A stretch of 29,455 nucleotides of DNA, taken from an uncultured Prevotella sp. Its GTDB lineage: Bacteria; Bacteroidota; Bacteroidia; Bacteroidales; Bacteroidaceae. A model generated the notes under the pieces. That model saw only the letters and a program-made list of their open reading frames with translations, was not told the DNA's origin and ran no database searches. Of the stretch, positions 8,136 through 16,484 are shown in pieces. The position numbers and the translations under genes are program-made. Each line of letters begins with the position of its first letter. The first letter of the stretch is position 1. The stretch covers positions 1 through 29,455 of the forward strand of contig CAKOVA010000026.1 of the NCBI GenBank assembly GCA_934120735.1, read 5' to 3'.

Positions 8136-8612
8136 TTAACTGAAAATCATTGTTCCCAGTGTTTTTGCCAACCATATCAGCAGGGCAATCATCATGGCAA
8201 TGGCGATGATAAAGAATACGAGGAAGACCGCAGCTTGCAATGCCCGTTTGTTCACTTCCTTGATGATGGCTTTGTCGTCATTGATGAATCCGTCGATGAG
8301 TACCATGTTCTTCTTGTTAGAATGGTGGAAAAAATCAATGACATTGCCGACGTAGAAAGGAATCAGTCCTAACAGCACGTCACGCAAAGTGTTGTTCAAC
8401 ACTGCCAGGGTGAGGGGAATTGAATGCAGCTTGAACATGGCGAAGTAGACATGTGTCACGCCGAATAAGGCGGTCACGGCGTCACCTATTCCTCCTGGTA
8501 CCAAACCAGCGACACCATCAAGGTGGTAATTGTCTAGATAGATGGTGATGTGTTTTATGGCCTGGTATGGTTTGCTATTTCGTAATTGTTCTTTTCTTTC
8601 TTGTGAGTTCAT
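8136..8612 (-). CDS. DUF4112 membrane protein
   Basis: A 158-residue protein matching the DUF4112 family. The conserved core contains LDGVAGLVPGGIGDAV (about residues 32-47), a central hydrophobic stretch around LGLIPFYVGNVIDFF and a strongly hydrophobic C-terminal helix pair (FLVFFIIAIAMMIALLIWLA). It is an inner-membrane protein; the biochemical role of the family is unknown. The frame is open to an ATG at 8660, which would overlap the end of queG by 35 bases; I chose MNSQERKEQL at 8612, 13 bases after the queG stop, because the extra 16 residues are basic low-complexity sequence. It is the last gene of the deacetylase-queG-DUF4112 group, ending 44 bases before the bidirectional terminator. 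Confidence 0.8.
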   Translation of the reverse strand: MNSQERKEQLRNSKPYQAIKHITIYLDNYHLDGVAGLVPGGIGDAVTALFGVTHVYFAMFKLHSIPLTLAVLNNTLRDVLLGLIPFYVGNVIDFFHHSNKKNMVLIDGFINDDKAIIKEVNKRALQAAVFLVFFIIAIAMMIALLIWLAKTLGTMIFS

Positions 8613-8625
8613 CGTTCTTACTGTC

Positions 8626-9606
8626 TTAATGGTCTTGTTTTTGTTCTTTCGAAAGGTCAACTATGGCTTGGATGTTGCGCATCAGTCCCTCGTATTTTGC
8701 TCGTTTTACCGCACTTTTTTTGAATAGTTGGCGGTATTCATCTTCTGAAAGCTGCATCCACTTGTCGCGTGTCATGGCCATGAACTCTGGCTTCGGTTGC
8801 AACTCTGGTGTGTTGTTGGGCATGGAGAAGCGGTTCCATGGGCATGCTTGCTGACAACGGTCGCAGCCGTAAACGGTATTTCCCATTTTCTCGGCGATAT
8901 CTTTTGAGATGTTTCCACGATTCTCTATGGTTTGGTAGGAGAGGCATCTGTTGGCGTCGAGCGGCCCGTCTATGGTGATGGCGCCAGTGGGGCAGGCATC
9001 AATGCACGCATGACAATTGCCACAACGGCTGTGCATGGGTTCATCATAGTCTAACTCAATGGTCAAGAACAGCTCGCCAAGGAAGAACATGCTCCCAGCT
9101 TTTGGGATGATTAGTTGGTGGTTACGGCCAATCCAACCCAGTCCTGCACGAGTGGCCCAATAACGTTCTAGCACAGGCGCAGAGTCGCAGAAAGCCCGAA
9201 AATAAGTGCCGTCATCCTCCTTGTTCGGTTCATCTTGCATGCGCAATTCCTTGAAACCAAACTTCAATGCCAGCTGTCTCAGCTTTTTCTTGACAATGTC
9301 GTGATAGTCTTCACCGTAAGCATACGCTGCAAACTGTAGTTGATCGGATGGAATGTGCTGCGCTGGTGTATAGTTCATGGCAACCGACACGATGCTTTTC
9401 ACGCCTTTCATGAGCAGCCGTGGGTCCAGCCTCATGTCGGTATGGTTGCGCATATAGTCCATATCAGCCTGTCGTCCCTCGTCAATCCACTGCCTTACAT
9501 GACTGGCGTGGGTGTCGTCAACGGCTTCAGCGCGTGCAATTCCGCAAGCAAAAAAGCCGAGGTTTAATGCCTCAGCCTTCAACTCACTCGAAAGTCTTGA
9601 ATTCAT
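8626..9606 (-). CDS. queG: Epoxyqueuosine reductase QueG
   Basis: A 326-residue cobalamin-dependent iron-sulfur enzyme that performs the last step of queuosine biosynthesis, reducing epoxyqueuosine to queuosine in the wobble position of GUN-anticodon tRNAs. Seen in sequence: the catalytic region CDSAPVLER (140-148, Asp141), a first [4Fe-4S] set CGNCHACIDACP (195-206; Cys195/198/201/205), then RCLSYQTIENRG (220-231) and a second set CDRCQQACPWN (248-258). The C-terminal part is the short helical version. Cytoplasmic. Its first 23 bases overlap the end of the deacetylase gene (9584-9606), indicating translational coupling, although no functional link between the two is known. Confidence 0.96.
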   Translation of the reverse strand: MNSRLSSELKAEALNLGFFACGIARAEAVDDTHASHVRQWIDEGRQADMDYMRNHTDMRLDPRLLMKGVKSIVSVAMNYTPAQHIPSDQLQFAAYAYGEDYHDIVKKKLRQLALKFGFKELRMQDEPNKEDDGTYFRAFCDSAPVLERYWATRAGLGWIGRNHQLIIPKAGSMFFLGELFLTIELDYDEPMHSRCGNCHACIDACPTGAITIDGPLDANRCLSYQTIENRGNISKDIAEKMGNTVYGCDRCQQACPWNRFSMPNNTPELQPKPEFMAMTRDKWMQLSEDEYRQLFKKSAVKRAKYEGLMRNIQAIVDLSKEQKQDH

Positions 9607-10195
9607 ATCCTTGTTCTTTCAGCCATTTCAAGGCCTCTGGTAGGGCGTATCGTAGCTTGTCGATGCTCTTTGTCGAATCGTGAAAAGTAATGATGGAGCC
9701 GTTGCGGGCATATCGCTTGACGTTTCTCAACACATCTTCTGCCGTCATCCACTTGGAGTAATCTCGGGTCACCAAATCCCACATCACGATTTGATAGCGT
9801 CTGGATAGCCACCAATATACCGACCATCGCATCCATCCATGGGGCGGGCGGAAAAGGTGGGCGTGTATCAGTTCGTTGGCTTTCTGGATGTTGATGCCAT
9901 AGGTCAGTGCCCAATGCTTGAGTGACCCCATGTGGTTGAAGGTGTGATTGCCTATCTGATGGCCTTCCTCTACGATGCGGTTGTACAAATCATGATAGCG
10001 AAGTACGTTCTCACCCACCATGAAGAATGTAGCCTTGGCATTGTATTCAGCCAGTGTGTCGAGGATGAAAGGCGTGGAACTGGGTATCGGACCGTCGTCG
10101 AAAGTCAGGTAGACAGAACGCTCGTTCCTATCCATTCGCCACAGGGCGTTGGGGTATAACCACCGTAACCATTTGGCAGGTTGCTCAATGAACAT
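9584..10195 (-). CDS. NodB-type polysaccharide deacetylase (carbohydrate esterase 4 family)
   Basis: A 203-residue metal-dependent deacetylase. CE4 motifs in order: TFDDGP (31-36, catalytic Asp and metal Asp), HTFNH (84-88, metal His pair), RPPHG (116-120) and the late His in ITFHDS (169-174). The usual substrate is N-acetylglucosamine in peptidoglycan, or another acetylated glycan; the target here is unknown. There is no clear cleavable signal peptide: the N terminus MFIEQPAKWLRWLYPNALWR is amphipathic and aromatic, so the protein may be cytoplasmic or membrane-associated, as seen for short NodB proteins of this phylum. It overlaps queG by 23 bases and follows the DUF2723 gene by 93 bases on the same strand. 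Confidence 0.9.
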   Translation of the reverse strand: MFIEQPAKWLRWLYPNALWRMDRNERSVYLTFDDGPIPSSTPFILDTLAEYNAKATFFMVGENVLRYHDLYNRIVEEGHQIGNHTFNHMGSLKHWALTYGINIQKANELIHAHLFRPPHGWMRWSVYWWLSRRYQIVMWDLVTRDYSKWMTAEDVLRNVKRYARNGSIITFHDSTKSIDKLRYALPEALKWLKEQGYEFKTFE

Positions 10196-10223
10196 GCTTT
10201 ATTTTCTTCTTTTTCTTTAAGAA

Positions 10224-10275
10224 TTGATGCCGAGAACCAATTAGTCTGACTGACATGTTTGTGTCCCGGCATCAA
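10224..10275. terminator. Inverted repeat between the DUF2723 and deacetylase genes
   Basis: Arms TTGATGCCG (10224-10232) and CGGCATCAA (10267-10275) pair perfectly over 9 bases around a 34-base loop. It lies just after the DUF2723 stop codon on the minus strand. Only a weak T-rich tail (ATTCTT on the minus strand) follows, so it may be a leaky terminator or an RNA-stabilising stem inside a longer transcript. Confidence 0.4.
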
Positions 10276-10288
10276 CATTTATCATGAA

Positions 10289-13200
10289 TCACTCTAAAGT
10301 GCGACCGCCTTTTCGTGCATATAGGTTGTACCGTCGGTTCAATTCGTCCATTTGTTTTTTGGCCCATGCGGTGTCGAAGAGTGACGTAATCTTGTTCACT
10401 TCCATCATGAGTTGGAAGTATAGCATGCAATCTTCTTGTGATGCAAGGAATCTAGTGCCATCCAAACTAAGGTACCAGTCTGCATATTGCGTATGGTCTT
10501 TCCATAGTTTTTGAAGGATATGCTTTGCCTTTGCTTTCTGTCCCAGCAGCACATAGGCGCGTGCCATGTCCAGGGAGCCGCTCTTCCAGCTTATCGGTAC
10601 ATTGTATTCTGGTATTACACGTTCGGCCTTGGCCAAAGCCTTGGCAGCTTTATCGGTCTTGCCTTCCTTGAGTAGCTCTGTAGCCAGCTGTGCGAATAGG
10701 CGTCGGTGAGTCACGCACATACCCATGGTGGTTTCATCGATGTAGAGGCCTTTCTTCTCCAGTCCGCCGTACTTGTAGCGGTTCATGAGGTTGTTGTAAG
10801 CCTTTTCGGTGTCGAAGTTCTTCACGCCGGGCTTGTTGGTGGTGAAAGGTGTGATGCGGTTTACCAGTCCTTCGCTCACGAAGTTGTCGCCCAGGTTCAT
10901 GTAATATCTGGCGGCAACGGTTGTGGCGACGTAGATAGGTCGTGTCCATCCGCATTCAGCAATCATCTCCAGCATCATCATTTCGCCTTTATGCAGCGCA
11001 CGTTTGCCAACCAAAGAGATAATCATCTTGTCAGGAATAGTGTCGGAAGCCATCATCATACCGCTCTTCCTCGCGGCCTCTTTGTCGATGGTCACATATA
11101 CCGTGTCGGTGGGGATAACGTGCCTGTCCTCGTCTTTCGACCGCATCCAGTACTTGATGATGTTCTTTAGTTCGAACGGCTCATCGCCGAATTGCTTCCT
11201 GGCCTCTTCGGGATAATCCCTGTAGTATTGCTCCAGCTCTTTCTTCCAACCGCTTTGGATGGGCACAGCCTCGTTGGTTCCCGAGCAATAGTCCAATCTT
11301 GGCCAGCTGATAGGTACAGATGGCGAGTCGTAGGCCGGCCGCTTCATCTGGTCAATGTACCAGTCGGTCTGCAGATAGCTCAGGTTACATACCCTGGCGT
11401 CGGTTCGTACGCCCTCCACATCCTGGTTGTACCAAAGTGGGAAGGTGTCGTTGTCGCCATTGGTGAAGAGTATTGGGTAGCCTTTATCCTGCAAGGTCAT
11501 CAGGTAGTTCTGCCCGAAGTCGCGGCAGGTGTACCGCCCGCTTCGGTCATGGTCGTCCCAGTTCTGGCTGGCCATCTGCACGGGTACCAGCAAACAGACT
11601 ACGCCTGCAATGGCAGCCAGTACCGTCTCGTTGAATTTATTGAGATACTTCTTCAGCAGGTCGATGATGGCTGCCACGCCGATGCCACACCAGATGGCGA
11701 AGGCGTAGAACGATCCCGCATAGGCGTAGTCACGTTCGCGAGGCTGCAATGGTGTCTGGTTCAGATAGATCACGATGGCCAATCCTGTCATGAAGAACAA
11801 GAAGAATACCACCCAGAACTGACGGATGCCTCGTTTGCCACGCCATGCCTGCCAGAACAGTCCGATGAGTCCCAGTAGCAGCGGTAGCATGTAGTACACG
11901 TTGTGTCCCTTGTCGTTTTTCAGCTCATCGGGCAGCTTGCTCTGGTCGCCCAGTCGTGGATTGTCAATCAATGGAATGCCCGAAATCCAGTTGCCGTGTT
12001 CCAGTTCGCCGTTGCCCTGTATGCCATTCTGGCGACCAGCGAAGTTCCACATGAAGTACCGCCAGTACATAAAGTTGCACTGGTAGCTCAAGAAGAAGCG
12101 CAGGTTCTCCCATTGCGTTGGCATTTTCACCATGATGTTTTCACCACAGCGGTCGTATGGCACCTGTGTACCGTCTACTCCGCCCATCCAACTCTCGTAA
12201 GCCGTGGCGTGGTCTGACGAGTGCATGCGCGGGAAGAGCATGTTCTGTGCGTAGATGTATTTGGAGTTGTGCGTCACAACAAAGTATGAGTCCTTCTCGT
12301 CCTTACTTGCTTTTTCCTTCTGTGCGTATATGGGTTCTCCCTCGGTCATACTGGGAATGCATTGGTTGCCCTGCACATCAAGCTTTACTTGGGAGGTATA
12401 AGCCTGTCCGTAGAAGAGCGGACGGTAGCCATATTGGTCTCTACTCAAGTATTTACCTAATGTGAAAATATCCTCGGGTGAGTTCTGATCCATCGGCGGA
12501 TTGGCTGCCGAGCGTATCACAATGAGTGCATAGCTCGAGTAACCTATCATGAGCATCAGCAGTCCCAGTAGCACAGTGTTCTTGATGCGCGCGCTGATGA
12601 GCGGCACTCGCTTCTTCTCAACCTTGTTTGTATAGTTGAGTACGAACCACAGCAGGGCCAACACTACCACGCCGATGCACACCGCACTCCAGCCATAGCC
12701 GTAGAACGGGATGCCCAACATGGCCACCGACAGCATGAATGCAATATTCATGCGGCGGTTGCTTCGTCCCACATAGCTTTCGTAGATGGCCCACACCACA
12801 GTGCTAACCAGCAATAGGATGTACACGATGGTACCTGTGTTGAACGGCATGCCGAGCGTGTTGACGAAGAAAAGCTCGAACCATCCGCCCACAGTGATGA
12901 TGCCCGGGATGAGTCCGTACAGCACACCAGCCACTATGACAAACGAACCAAGCAGGGCAATAAGTGAGCCCTTGACCTCGATGTCGGGGAACTTGCGGTA
13001 CACAAACACCAGCACAATGGCCGGGATGCACAGCAGGTTGAGCAGGTGTACGCCGATGGATAGCCCCGTCATGTAGGCGATGAGCAGCAGCCAACGGTCG
13101 CTGTGTGGTTCGTCAGCGTGGTCTTCCCATTTCAAGATGAGCCAGAATACAACAGCCGTGAATGCCGATGAGTAGGCATACACCTCGCCCTCGACAGCCG

Positions 13201-13618
13201 AGAACCATGCCGTGTCGCTGAAACAGTAGATCAGTGCGCCCACCATGCCTGATGCCTCGATGGCGATGAGTTTTCCCAGTGACAGACTGTCCCAGTCTTT
13301 CAGGATAAGCTTGCGCGTGAGGTGCGTAATAGTCCAAAACAGGAACAGTACCGTGACGGCACTCAGCAGCGCGCTCATGATGTTGACCATGAGGGCCACC
13401 TTAGATGGATCACTCACAAACTGCGTGAAGAGATTGGCCGTAAGCATGAAGAATGGTGCCCCCGGCGGATGCCCTACTTCCAGTTTGTAACCTGTGGTGA
13501 TGAACTCTGGACAGTCCCAGAAGCTGGCTGTCGGCTCTACAGTAAGACAGTAGGTGATGGCAGCCACGAGGAAGGCAACCCATCCAACCACATTATCTAC
13601 TAATCTGAATTGTTTCAT
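10289..13618 (-). CDS. DUF2723 / GT117 polytopic membrane protein (TMEM260-like, putative glycosyltransferase)
   Basis: A 1109-residue integral membrane protein. The N-terminal half holds about 12 hydrophobic segments (within residues 1-650), with the family signature near the first loop: FWDCPEF (33-39) and GHPPGAP (49-55), whose acidic residues correspond to the catalytic acids of GT-C fold enzymes. The C-terminal 400 residues are soluble, with a lipocalin-like or mixed region followed by a helical repeat stretch (about 990-1060; KTDKAAKALAKAERVIPEY) that looks like TPRs. Pfam DUF2723 is grouped in CAZy family GT117; the human relative TMEM260 is a protein O-mannosyltransferase. By analogy this is a candidate for envelope protein O-glycosylation, but donor and acceptor are unknown here. 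It has its own promoter at 13735-13762. Confidence 0.85.
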   Translation of the reverse strand: MKQFRLVDNVVGWVAFLVAAITYCLTVEPTASFWDCPEFITTGYKLEVGHPPGAPFFMLTANLFTQFVSDPSKVALMVNIMSALLSAVTVLFLFWTITHLTRKLILKDWDSLSLGKLIAIEASGMVGALIYCFSDTAWFSAVEGEVYAYSSAFTAVVFWLILKWEDHADEPHSDRWLLLIAYMTGLSIGVHLLNLLCIPAIVLVFVYRKFPDIEVKGSLIALLGSFVIVAGVLYGLIPGIITVGGWFELFFVNTLGMPFNTGTIVYILLLVSTVVWAIYESYVGRSNRRMNIAFMLSVAMLGIPFYGYGWSAVCIGVVVLALLWFVLNYTNKVEKKRVPLISARIKNTVLLGLLMLMIGYSSYALIVIRSAANPPMDQNSPEDIFTLGKYLSRDQYGYRPLFYGQAYTSQVKLDVQGNQCIPSMTEGEPIYAQKEKASKDEKDSYFVVTHNSKYIYAQNMLFPRMHSSDHATAYESWMGGVDGTQVPYDRCGENIMVKMPTQWENLRFFLSYQCNFMYWRYFMWNFAGRQNGIQGNGELEHGNWISGIPLIDNPRLGDQSKLPDELKNDKGHNVYYMLPLLLGLIGLFWQAWRGKRGIRQFWVVFFLFFMTGLAIVIYLNQTPLQPRERDYAYAGSFYAFAIWCGIGVAAIIDLLKKYLNKFNETVLAAIAGVVCLLVPVQMASQNWDDHDRSGRYTCRDFGQNYLMTLQDKGYPILFTNGDNDTFPLWYNQDVEGVRTDARVCNLSYLQTDWYIDQMKRPAYDSPSVPISWPRLDYCSGTNEAVPIQSGWKKELEQYYRDYPEEARKQFGDEPFELKNIIKYWMRSKDEDRHVIPTDTVYVTIDKEAARKSGMMMASDTIPDKMIISLVGKRALHKGEMMMLEMIAECGWTRPIYVATTVAARYYMNLGDNFVSEGLVNRITPFTTNKPGVKNFDTEKAYNNLMNRYKYGGLEKKGLYIDETTMGMCVTHRRLFAQLATELLKEGKTDKAAKALAKAERVIPEYNVPISWKSGSLDMARAYVLLGQKAKAKHILQKLWKDHTQYADWYLSLDGTRFLASQEDCMLYFQLMMEVNKITSLFDTAWAKKQMDELNRRYNLYARKGGRTLE

Positions 13619-13702
13619 TGATATAATGATGAATAATAATTTTGCATCCTATTGATAGGCTGTCCTTTCTTTGCTTGTTATGCTATTTGTAAGCAAAAAA
13701 CT

Positions 13703-13717
13703 CGTTGATGGTCAACG
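13703..13717 (-). other. Small hairpin in the DUF2723 leader
   Basis: CGTTGA (13703-13708) and TCAACG (13712-13717) pair around a 3-base loop. If transcription starts near 13728 from the promoter to its right, the hairpin is close to the 5' end of a leader of about 110 bases. It could stabilise the RNA; no regulator is known. Confidence 0.3.
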
Positions 13718-13734
13718 TAACAACCTATATTTTG

Positions 13735-13762
13735 CAAAGGTACGCAAAAACAATTAAAACAA
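13735..13762 (-). promoter_or_regulatory. Probable promoter of the DUF2723 gene
   Basis: The minus strand carries TACCTTTG (13742-13735), an exact -7 box. The best -33 candidate, TTG at 13762-13760, is 17 bases upstream instead of 19-21, so the match is incomplete. The start codon is at 13618, giving a leader of about 110 bases. Confidence 0.5.
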
Positions 13763-13847
13763 GTGGGGTGAAAGACTTAAAAAATGTGACATCGGCATTT
13801 GTGAAATGATTGGAGGATACGGATGTCCGATGACGAACCTTTTACCT

Positions 13848-15128
13848 TTATTCGGATTTTTCGCTGGCCAGTCTTTCCTTTCTCTCTATCGCTTCTTTTG
13901 CTTTTTGTTTCAACCGTGCGATGCGTTCCAAGGCATGACGACGAGTATGGATGATCTGATAGCGGTAAACCAGACAGGTGAGTAGGAAATAGGCCAGTAC
14001 CTGCACCCATAAAACTTGGTATTCTGTTTTGATGTCAGCCAGCGTGGCTCCCATGCCATTGATGCGCAAGAATCCTCTAACTCCGAAGGTGGATGGGAAC
14101 AGATAGGACACACCTTGCCAAATTCCAGGTATGTTGTGTTGAGGCCATGAAATGCCTGTCATGAATAATAGGGGGATGGATGTGAAAACAACCAGTAGGA
14201 TGACGTTCTCGCGATAGCGAACCATACACGACAAGGCCATGCCGAAGAAGATGCAAGCCAGGATGTATGGAACGAGCAAACTCAACAGTGCAGCTCCAGA
14301 CGCAAGGGTAGTAAAGCCGAAAAGCCTGGGCACTATCAGTGACAGGTAAGCTCCGATGACTGCATAGAGCATGAAGTAAGCCATGGATTTTCCCATGACG
14401 ATGCGGAATATGCCATTGTAATGCCTGCTGATGGGTACAAGGTCTTTGTAGCGATTGTTCTCCCTGGCCGTTCCTGCAGCCAGACCGATGCCCAACAACA
14501 GCGTCTGCTGCATGATCATCATCAGCACACCGGGGATGAGCGCATTGCCGTATCCGCCTGTCGAATTGAATATTTGAACATCGTCCACGGCCAGAGGTTG
14601 TGCTGCAATCTCATCATCTCGGTTGGTGTATCCGCCCGCATGTTGCAGCTGCAGCTCGGTGTTCAGTATGCTGGCCACCTCCTGTGTACTTTGATAAATG
14701 GCTTTATAGGTGAGCATCAGGCTCATGTCGCAGTAAAGGCTGACGTGGGATTGTTGCCCTCGGTATAGTTTGTTTGAGAAGTCTGCGGGAAAATACAGGA
14801 TGCCATGAACTTTTTGTCGAGCTACCAGTTCACGTGCTTCGTTTAAGCTGTTTACATGGTAAGTCACGTCGGTGCTGGGCGAAGCGTCTACCGAACGAAT
14901 GAACTGACGGCTAAGTTGTGATTTGGAGAAGTCAACAACAGCAACGGGCACTTCGCGTGTCACTTCGTTCGTGTAAGCCCAGGAATAGACAAGAGGATAG
15001 AGAAGTGGCACCAAGATGCAAAAAATCAGCACGCCTTCATCGGTCACGGAAGAGCGTATCTCCTTGACCCAGATATAACACATATCCTGGATGCCTTCTT
15101 TGATTCTCTGGAAGAAACTTTCGTTCAT
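13848..15128 (-). CDS. ABC-2 type export permease, second of a pair (YbhR/YhhJ-like)
   Basis: A 426-residue inner-membrane protein: a cytoplasmic N terminus, a first transmembrane helix (about 33-52, LIFCILVPLLYPLVYSW), a periplasmic domain of about 170 residues containing VPVAVVDFSKSQLSRQF (the usual ABC-2 extracytoplasmic start), then five C-terminal helices from about residue 210, and a lysine/arginine/glutamate-rich tail (about 398-426). This is the ABC2_membrane_3 architecture of YbhS/YbhR and YhhJ drug exporters. The tail is longer and more charged than in its operon partner. It is the last gene of the five-gene export operon, 59 bases after the other permease. No ATP-binding subunit is encoded in the operon. 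Substrate unknown; small hydrophobic or cationic compounds are typical for the family. Confidence 0.88.
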   Translation of the reverse strand: MNESFFQRIKEGIQDMCYIWVKEIRSSVTDEGVLIFCILVPLLYPLVYSWAYTNEVTREVPVAVVDFSKSQLSRQFIRSVDASPSTDVTYHVNSLNEARELVARQKVHGILYFPADFSNKLYRGQQSHVSLYCDMSLMLTYKAIYQSTQEVASILNTELQLQHAGGYTNRDDEIAAQPLAVDDVQIFNSTGGYGNALIPGVLMMIMQQTLLLGIGLAAGTARENNRYKDLVPISRHYNGIFRIVMGKSMAYFMLYAVIGAYLSLIVPRLFGFTTLASGAALLSLLVPYILACIFFGMALSCMVRYRENVILLVVFTSIPLLFMTGISWPQHNIPGIWQGVSYLFPSTFGVRGFLRINGMGATLADIKTEYQVLWVQVLAYFLLTCLVYRYQIIHTRRHALERIARLKQKAKEAIERKERLASEKSE

Positions 15129-15187
15129 GTTTGCTTGTTTCTTGTCTTTAAACTTCTATTGGGTTGCTTTGTTTATCTTACGTCCTG

Positions 15188-16351
15188 TTAAGGTATATAT
15201 ACATAGGTGAGCATGGCTCGCTTGATGTTGCGCAGGGTGAATATCGGCAGTATGATGAAGATGCACAGTGCCAGGAGATTGAACCAAGCGTCTGCCAGCG
15301 GGAAGCCGTTGAAGATGCACTGTTGGTAAATCATGTAGTAGTGCCTGAGAGGGAATAGTTGTGCCATGGCCTCAATCATCGGGCTCATGGAGAATACCGG
15401 ATATGTGGCACCGCTGGCCGTAAAGCCCAGTACGGCCCAGAGTGAGCACACACTCATGGACATGCGCAGTGAGGGTACCAGACCAAAAGCAAAGATGCCA
15501 AAGCCTTGTCCTGCCAGCACCGTGAGCAGTCCGAGCAACAAGATGGGAAAGAGACCGCCTGGGTGTGGAAAGCCCAGGACATAGTAGATGTAGAATTCAA
15601 AGGCGTAGAAGATGGTTAGGAAGATGATGGTTTGCGGCAGCATCTTTCCTGCAATGGCCACATAAATGTTGTTGTCAGCCATGGCCAGCCACTTCTTTGA
15701 TTCTTTGAACTTGAGTTCCGTACCAATGGAATAGGCAGAGATGAGAAACATGAAGATGAGCAATACGCCTGGAATCATGGTCGTGGAGAGGTAAACATTG
15801 TAGTTGGCCAATGGATTGTTGATCATGTGCAGGTCGATGGCGATGGGCTGTAAGAAGGTTCTAACCTCGTCATTGGTCTTCCCCATGGCTGTTAGTTTGG
15901 CAGAAGCAACTCCTGCCGAACCGAGCGTCGTAATGGTTTTCAAATCCTTGTACAGCGTAGAGCCAGCTACGAGTGACACACTGCTGTAATAAAAAGAGAT
16001 TTTTGGTTGGCGTGCACTGGTGAGGTCGCTTGTCATGCCTTTCGGAATGAGCAGAAAAGCATATATCTCGTTGCGCTGGATAGCCTGCCGGGCATCGTTC
16101 ATGTTGGAATAATGTGCCACGACATGGCTCATCTGGTAGGAGTCAAGATTGCGAATCAGCTTGCGCGAAGTGGTCGTGTTGTCCAAGTCAACCACGCCGA
16201 CAGGCATCTTCACGGGTTGGCCTTCGTTCATCAAGGATGTAAAAAAGATGATGACCAGGATGGGGAATATCACCATGCAGAATCCATAGATGGGATTATG
16301 TAGCAATATTCCACATTCGCGAAAGGCAATCTGTATTATTTTTTTAAACAT
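15188..16351 (-). CDS. ABC-2 type export permease, first of a pair (YbhS/YhhJ-like)
   Basis: A 387-residue inner-membrane protein with the same plan as its neighbour at 13848-15128: one N-terminal helix (about 20-42), a periplasmic domain starting MPVGVVDLDNTTTSRKLI (about 49-66), and a cluster of helices from about residue 190, with YPVFSMSPMIEAMAQLFPLRHY (about 315-336) as the re-entrant region conserved in this family. The two permeases are likely to form a heterodimer. It lies 133 bases after the adaptor gene, the widest gap in the operon, and I see no promoter in that gap. Confidence 0.88.
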   Translation of the reverse strand: MFKKIIQIAFRECGILLHNPIYGFCMVIFPILVIIFFTSLMNEGQPVKMPVGVVDLDNTTTSRKLIRNLDSYQMSHVVAHYSNMNDARQAIQRNEIYAFLLIPKGMTSDLTSARQPKISFYYSSVSLVAGSTLYKDLKTITTLGSAGVASAKLTAMGKTNDEVRTFLQPIAIDLHMINNPLANYNVYLSTTMIPGVLLIFMFLISAYSIGTELKFKESKKWLAMADNNIYVAIAGKMLPQTIIFLTIFYAFEFYIYYVLGFPHPGGLFPILLLGLLTVLAGQGFGIFAFGLVPSLRMSMSVCSLWAVLGFTASGATYPVFSMSPMIEAMAQLFPLRHYYMIYQQCIFNGFPLADAWFNLLALCIFIILPIFTLRNIKRAMLTYVYIP

Positions 16352-16484
16352 GTATCTACGTGATGAATCCTATGTGATGGACAGTTGTGGTGATGAACCA
16401 TGGGAAGGTGTCGCGATTCTCTTGCAGACCTGATTCAGCTGCAATGAACTGGAACCAACATCTACACAATTCTGAAAATCTCGT

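Noticed and set aside
11192..11878. A 228-codon plus-strand frame inside the DUF2723 gene
   Set aside because: It is antisense to the conserved DUF2723 sequence, and no signal or motif supports it.
13848..16351. Pairing the orphan ABC-2 permeases with the ATPase at 28517-29311
   Set aside because: They are about 12 kb apart and in separate transcripts; a link is possible but nothing in the sequence shows it.
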